Shown: positions 5,560 through 7,918 of the stretch, in pieces
Position numbering within the stretch: position 1 is the first letter of the stretch
Layout of the letters: the number at the start of each line of letters is the position of its first letter
NCBI GenBank assembly: GCA_964405775.1
Contig: CAYOPG010000092.1
Coordinates: 1 to 7,918, forward strand
DNA from: JAAZFF01 sp964405775
GTDB lineage: Bacteria > Verrucomicrobiota > Kiritimatiellia > RFP12 > UBA3636
Reading direction: 5' to 3'
Length of the DNA stretch: 7,918 nucleotides
The notes under the pieces: model-generated
Told to the model about the DNA's origin: nothing
Seen by the model: only the letters and a program-made list of their open reading frames with translations
Database searches by the model: none
Made by a program: the position numbers and the translations under genes

Positions 5560-6378
5560 ATGTTGAAGGAAATATATAAACGCAGAGAACTGCTCTGGAT
5601 ACTTGTCAGAAGGAACCTGACTATACGCTACAAGAATTCCATGCTCGGTTTTTTCTGGTCGCTGCTTACACCGCTGCTGATGATATTGGTTTACGTGGTA
5701 TTCGCGAGTATACTCAAGTTCGACAACGGACGTGACGACTACCTGCAGTTCCTCGTCGCCGGCATAGTGATTTGGCAGTTCACCGCCGGGTGTCTGAACG
5801 ATTCCCTGTACGCTATTGTCGGAAACACCAACCTTGTCAAAAAGGTATACTTCCCGCGGATCATCCTGCCGCTCTCTACGGCGTTAGCAAACGGAGTGAA
5901 CTTCCTGCTGACATTTGCGGTGTTGATTCTGTTCCTTTTTGTGACCGGAGTAACGGATTTCATGCGCTTGTATTGGCTCGTTCCAGCATTGCTCATGCAC
6001 TTGACGCTTGGAATTGGCATCGCGTGCCTATGCGCAACTGCAAACGTTTTCTTCCGTGACATGCAGCATCTCGTCGGAGTCGGGTCGCTTGCATGGTTCT
6101 TTCTCTCACCGGTGTTCTACGATCTTTCGCTACAGGTTGGCATATTGGACCTCTCAAACCAGCAGTGGAACGGCATAATCTTTCTCAACCCCATGTCCGG
6201 CATCCTTGCCGCGTACCGAGCCGCTATAATGGGATACCCGCTTCTCCCCGAGGCGGCGCCGGGCGTATCGCTGCACCCCGCGTGGCTGCTGCTATCCGCA
6301 TTCGTTTGCGTGGTTGTCGCGCTTATCGGCGCGGCGGCGTTACGCAAGGGCGACAAACATTTCGGAGATGTGCTATGA
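5560..6378 (+). CDS. wzm: ABC-2 type polysaccharide exporter permease (Wzm type)
   Basis: Inner-membrane subunit of an ABC transporter that moves an undecaprenyl-linked surface glycan, such as O-antigen, from the cytoplasm to the periplasmic side. It has 272 residues, the usual length for this family. The cytoplasmic N-terminal RRELLWILVRRNLTIRYKNS (8-27) and the following SMLGFFWSLLTPLL are typical of Wzm/TagG/KpsM permeases. About six hydrophobic segments follow (roughly 30-52, 62-84, 108-130, 138-160, 172-190, 241-262). The conserved cytoplasmic NVFFRDMQH (162-170) and LNPM (209-212) are also visible. The last base pairs overlap the ATPase gene (ATGA), indicating translational coupling. 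No strong ribosome binding site precedes the ATG at 5560; the start is supported by family alignment. The glycan is unknown because no sugar-synthesis genes are in the window. Confidence 0.9.
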   Translation: MLKEIYKRRELLWILVRRNLTIRYKNSMLGFFWSLLTPLLMILVYVVFASILKFDNGRDDYLQFLVAGIVIWQFTAGCLNDSLYAIVGNTNLVKKVYFPRIILPLSTALANGVNFLLTFAVLILFLFVTGVTDFMRLYWLVPALLMHLTLGIGIACLCATANVFFRDMQHLVGVGSLAWFFLSPVFYDLSLQVGILDLSNQQWNGIIFLNPMSGILAAYRAAIMGYPLLPEAAPGVSLHPAWLLLSAFVCVVVALIGAAALRKGDKHFGDVL

Positions 6379-7565
6379 GCAGCAAAACTGCGATTGAAGT
6401 GTGCAACATCACAAAAAAATTCAGGCTCTCCGGGGCGTCTCGATCGCTGAAAACCACCGTTCTCGACGGAATCAGTAAACGCGGGGGCCGCACTTTCACG
6501 GCACTCGATGACATTTCTTTCTCAGTGCAGAAGGGCGAGACGGTTGGACTCATCGGCGCGAATGGCGCTGGCAAAAGCACTCTGCTGTCGATCATAGCGC
6601 GCACGATGACGCCCACCTCAGGCGAGGTTCACACTACCGGCGTAATCTCTTCGCTTCTCGAACTCGGCGCAGGCTTCCATCCCGATCTCACAGGACGTGA
6701 GAACGTGATACTCTACGGCTCCATCATGGGCATATCGCGAGAAACTATGAAGAAGAGTTTCGATGCGATCGTGGATTTCTCAGGCTTGGCAAATTTTATC
6801 GACCAGCCTGTGCGTTTTTATTCTTCCGGCATGTACGTTCGCCTCGGGTTCGCCGTTGCGGTTCAGGTAAATCCAGACATCCTGCTAATAGATGAGGTGC
6901 TCGCTGTAGGCGATTCCGATTTCCAGCGCAAGTGCCTCGACAAAATGGCGGAGTTCCGCAATGCGGGCAAGTCGATGCTGATTATCTCGCACGACATGCA
7001 CACCATACGCGACGTAGCGGACCGCATAGCATACTTGGATCATGGCACATTACGAGCTCTGGGTGATCCAGACGAAATGGCAACGCGCTATGAACAAGAC
7101 TCCCTCTTGGCAAACAGCGGTAAAATTCGAAAGGAATGGGGGACGGGCGAGGCCAAAATCACAGCCGTTTACATGGTGGACGCCAATGGCAAACAGATCA
7201 TAAAAGCGCCCGATGATCAAATTCTGCACTTTGTCATCAAGTGGCACGCCAACGAACGAATCGAAACCCCCACGTTCGGGTTTTCGATCAACAACAAAAA
7301 CGGAGAGGTGGTCTTCGGCAGCAACACCGAGATAACCGGCTTCGACATCCCGTACATAGAAGGCGAAGGCACCCTAATGTTCAAGCTGGACGCATCCTCG
7401 CTGCATGCGGGACTATATCTCATGTCCTTCTCAGTCCACAGCCGCGACCACTCGAAGAATTTTCATCGCCTCGACAACTGTCTCCCGCTTGAGCTCTCGA
7501 CCAATGGCTGGTTCGACGGGGTTTGCTCGCTACCCACGCAATGGCGCGAAATAAACAACCCGTAA
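6375..7565 (+). CDS. wzt: Polysaccharide exporter ATPase with C-terminal glycan-recognition domain (Wzt type)
   Basis: ATPase subunit that powers export through the preceding permease. It has 396 residues in two parts. The ATPase domain (about 1-245) has Walker A GANGAGKST (61-69), a signature motif YSSGM (149-153), Walker B ILLIDE (169-174) and the switch histidine in SHD (His206). The lowered-complexity signature (SSGM in place of LSGGQ) is usual for Wzt/TagH/KpsT proteins. The C-terminal part (about 255-395), including GFSINNKNGEVVFGSN (302-317), GEGTLMFKL (330-338) and a YLMSFSV strand (348-354), fits the Wzt C-terminal beta-sandwich that in known O-antigen exporters binds the modified end of the finished chain. 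This argues for a terminally capped polysaccharide. GGAG (6364-6367) lies 7 bases before the ATG, which overlaps the permease stop by 4 bases. Confidence 0.93.
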   Translation: MSSKTAIEVCNITKKFRLSGASRSLKTTVLDGISKRGGRTFTALDDISFSVQKGETVGLIGANGAGKSTLLSIIARTMTPTSGEVHTTGVISSLLELGAGFHPDLTGRENVILYGSIMGISRETMKKSFDAIVDFSGLANFIDQPVRFYSSGMYVRLGFAVAVQVNPDILLIDEVLAVGDSDFQRKCLDKMAEFRNAGKSMLIISHDMHTIRDVADRIAYLDHGTLRALGDPDEMATRYEQDSLLANSGKIRKEWGTGEAKITAVYMVDANGKQIIKAPDDQILHFVIKWHANERIETPTFGFSINNKNGEVVFGSNTEITGFDIPYIEGEGTLMFKLDASSLHAGLYLMSFSVHSRDHSKNFHRLDNCLPLELSTNGWFDGVCSLPTQWREINNP

Positions 7566-7568
7566 CAG

Positions 7569-7918
7569 CTATAGTTCTTGGAAAAACTCTATCTCTTCGC
7601 CCAGCGGCCCGATGCAGAAACAAATGCGTATCGGATATGGCGGGTTGGAGGCGATTTCTCTGTTTACAGGTTCGATGGTAATCTCGTATCCAGCTGATCT
7701 GACAGCGGATGCGCATGCATCGACATCGTCAGTTGCAAAGGCAAGATGGCGTATGCATCCAGCGCCGGGCGAATCCGTGCCGTTTGACACAACCTCGACA
7801 ATGCCCGCGCCCGAGTCAAGCATTGCGCCGCGCATTGCATTGCTGTCCCACGAACGGATAAGCGGCATGCCTAGAACGTCCTTGTAAAAAGCCACCGTCC
7901 GCTCGAACGCGGCATCGC
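7569..7918 (-). CDS. VOC/glyoxalase-type protein, N-terminus outside window
   Basis: A vicinal-oxygen-chelate fold protein, partial: the frame stays open to the right edge, so the real start lies beyond 7918. About 116 codons are visible, of an expected 120-130. Near the visible N-terminus FERTVAFYKDVLGMPL is the characteristic first beta-alpha unit. Aligned by eye with E. coli glyoxalase I, three of its four metal ligands have counterparts: Glu in IVEVV, His in IRHLAFA and Glu in EEIEFF (E34, H50 and E103 counted from the GTG at 7895). The first ligand would lie outside. The ligand set fits a metal-dependent lyase or a related VOC protein, but the substrate cannot be told and the family also includes dioxygenases and resistance proteins. 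Its TAG stop is 3 bp from the wzt stop, in convergent orientation. Confidence 0.87.
   Translation of the reverse strand, partial: DAAFERTVAFYKDVLGMPLIRSWDSNAMRGAMLDSGAGIVEVVSNGTDSPGAGCIRHLAFATDDVDACASAVRSAGYEITIEPVNREIASNPPYPIRICFCIGPLGEEIEFFQEL

Noticed and set aside
6093..6374. Upstream extension of the ATPase frame inside the permease gene
   Set aside because: It runs out of frame through well-conserved permease sequence; the ATG at 6375 has a ribosome binding site and the 4-base overlap typical of coupled genes.

Overview
The window reads as a piece of a Gram-negative bacterial chromosome, with a lipoprotein signal, an O-antigen-type exporter and a DNA-uptake channel. Most of it looks to be of intermediate GC content. 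A lysine/alanine-rich histone H1-like protein is the most unusual chromosomal gene. Such proteins occur in Chlamydiae and other PVC-group bacteria but also in some Proteobacteria, so the phylum cannot be fixed from this window.

Layout. 1-1212: right-hand part of an ISKra4-family transposase, visibly more GC-rich than the rest, entering from beyond the left edge and split by a frame change at a run of eight C. 1213-1420: IS/chromosome junction with a possible promoter. 1421-2014: a uracil-DNA glycosylase superfamily protein. 1989-2282: a doubtful small ORF that also contains a good promoter for the next gene. 2308-2832: a lipoprotein of unknown function. 2924-2972: a tiny leader ORF with a strong ribosome binding site, its stop codon inside overlapping palindromes. 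2998-4731: a short ComEC/Rec2 DNA-uptake channel. 4714-4743: a strong hairpin that probably terminates transcription on both strands.

4776-5302 (minus strand): the histone H1-like gene, interrupted by exactly 100 N inside an array of identical 33-bp repeats. 5303-5559: divergent promoter region. 5560-7565: a translationally coupled pair, an ABC-2 permease and an ATPase with a C-terminal carbohydrate-binding-type domain (Wzm/Wzt type), exporting a surface polysaccharide. 7569-7918 (minus strand): a VOC/glyoxalase-type protein that continues past the right edge and converges on the exporter with a 3-bp gap.

How the genes work together: only the exporter pair is a clear functional unit. The rest look like separately transcribed housekeeping or accessory genes. 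I see no evidence of a new defence or mobile system. The points most worth checking are the gap in the histone-like gene, the comEC leader and the frame-disrupted transposase.
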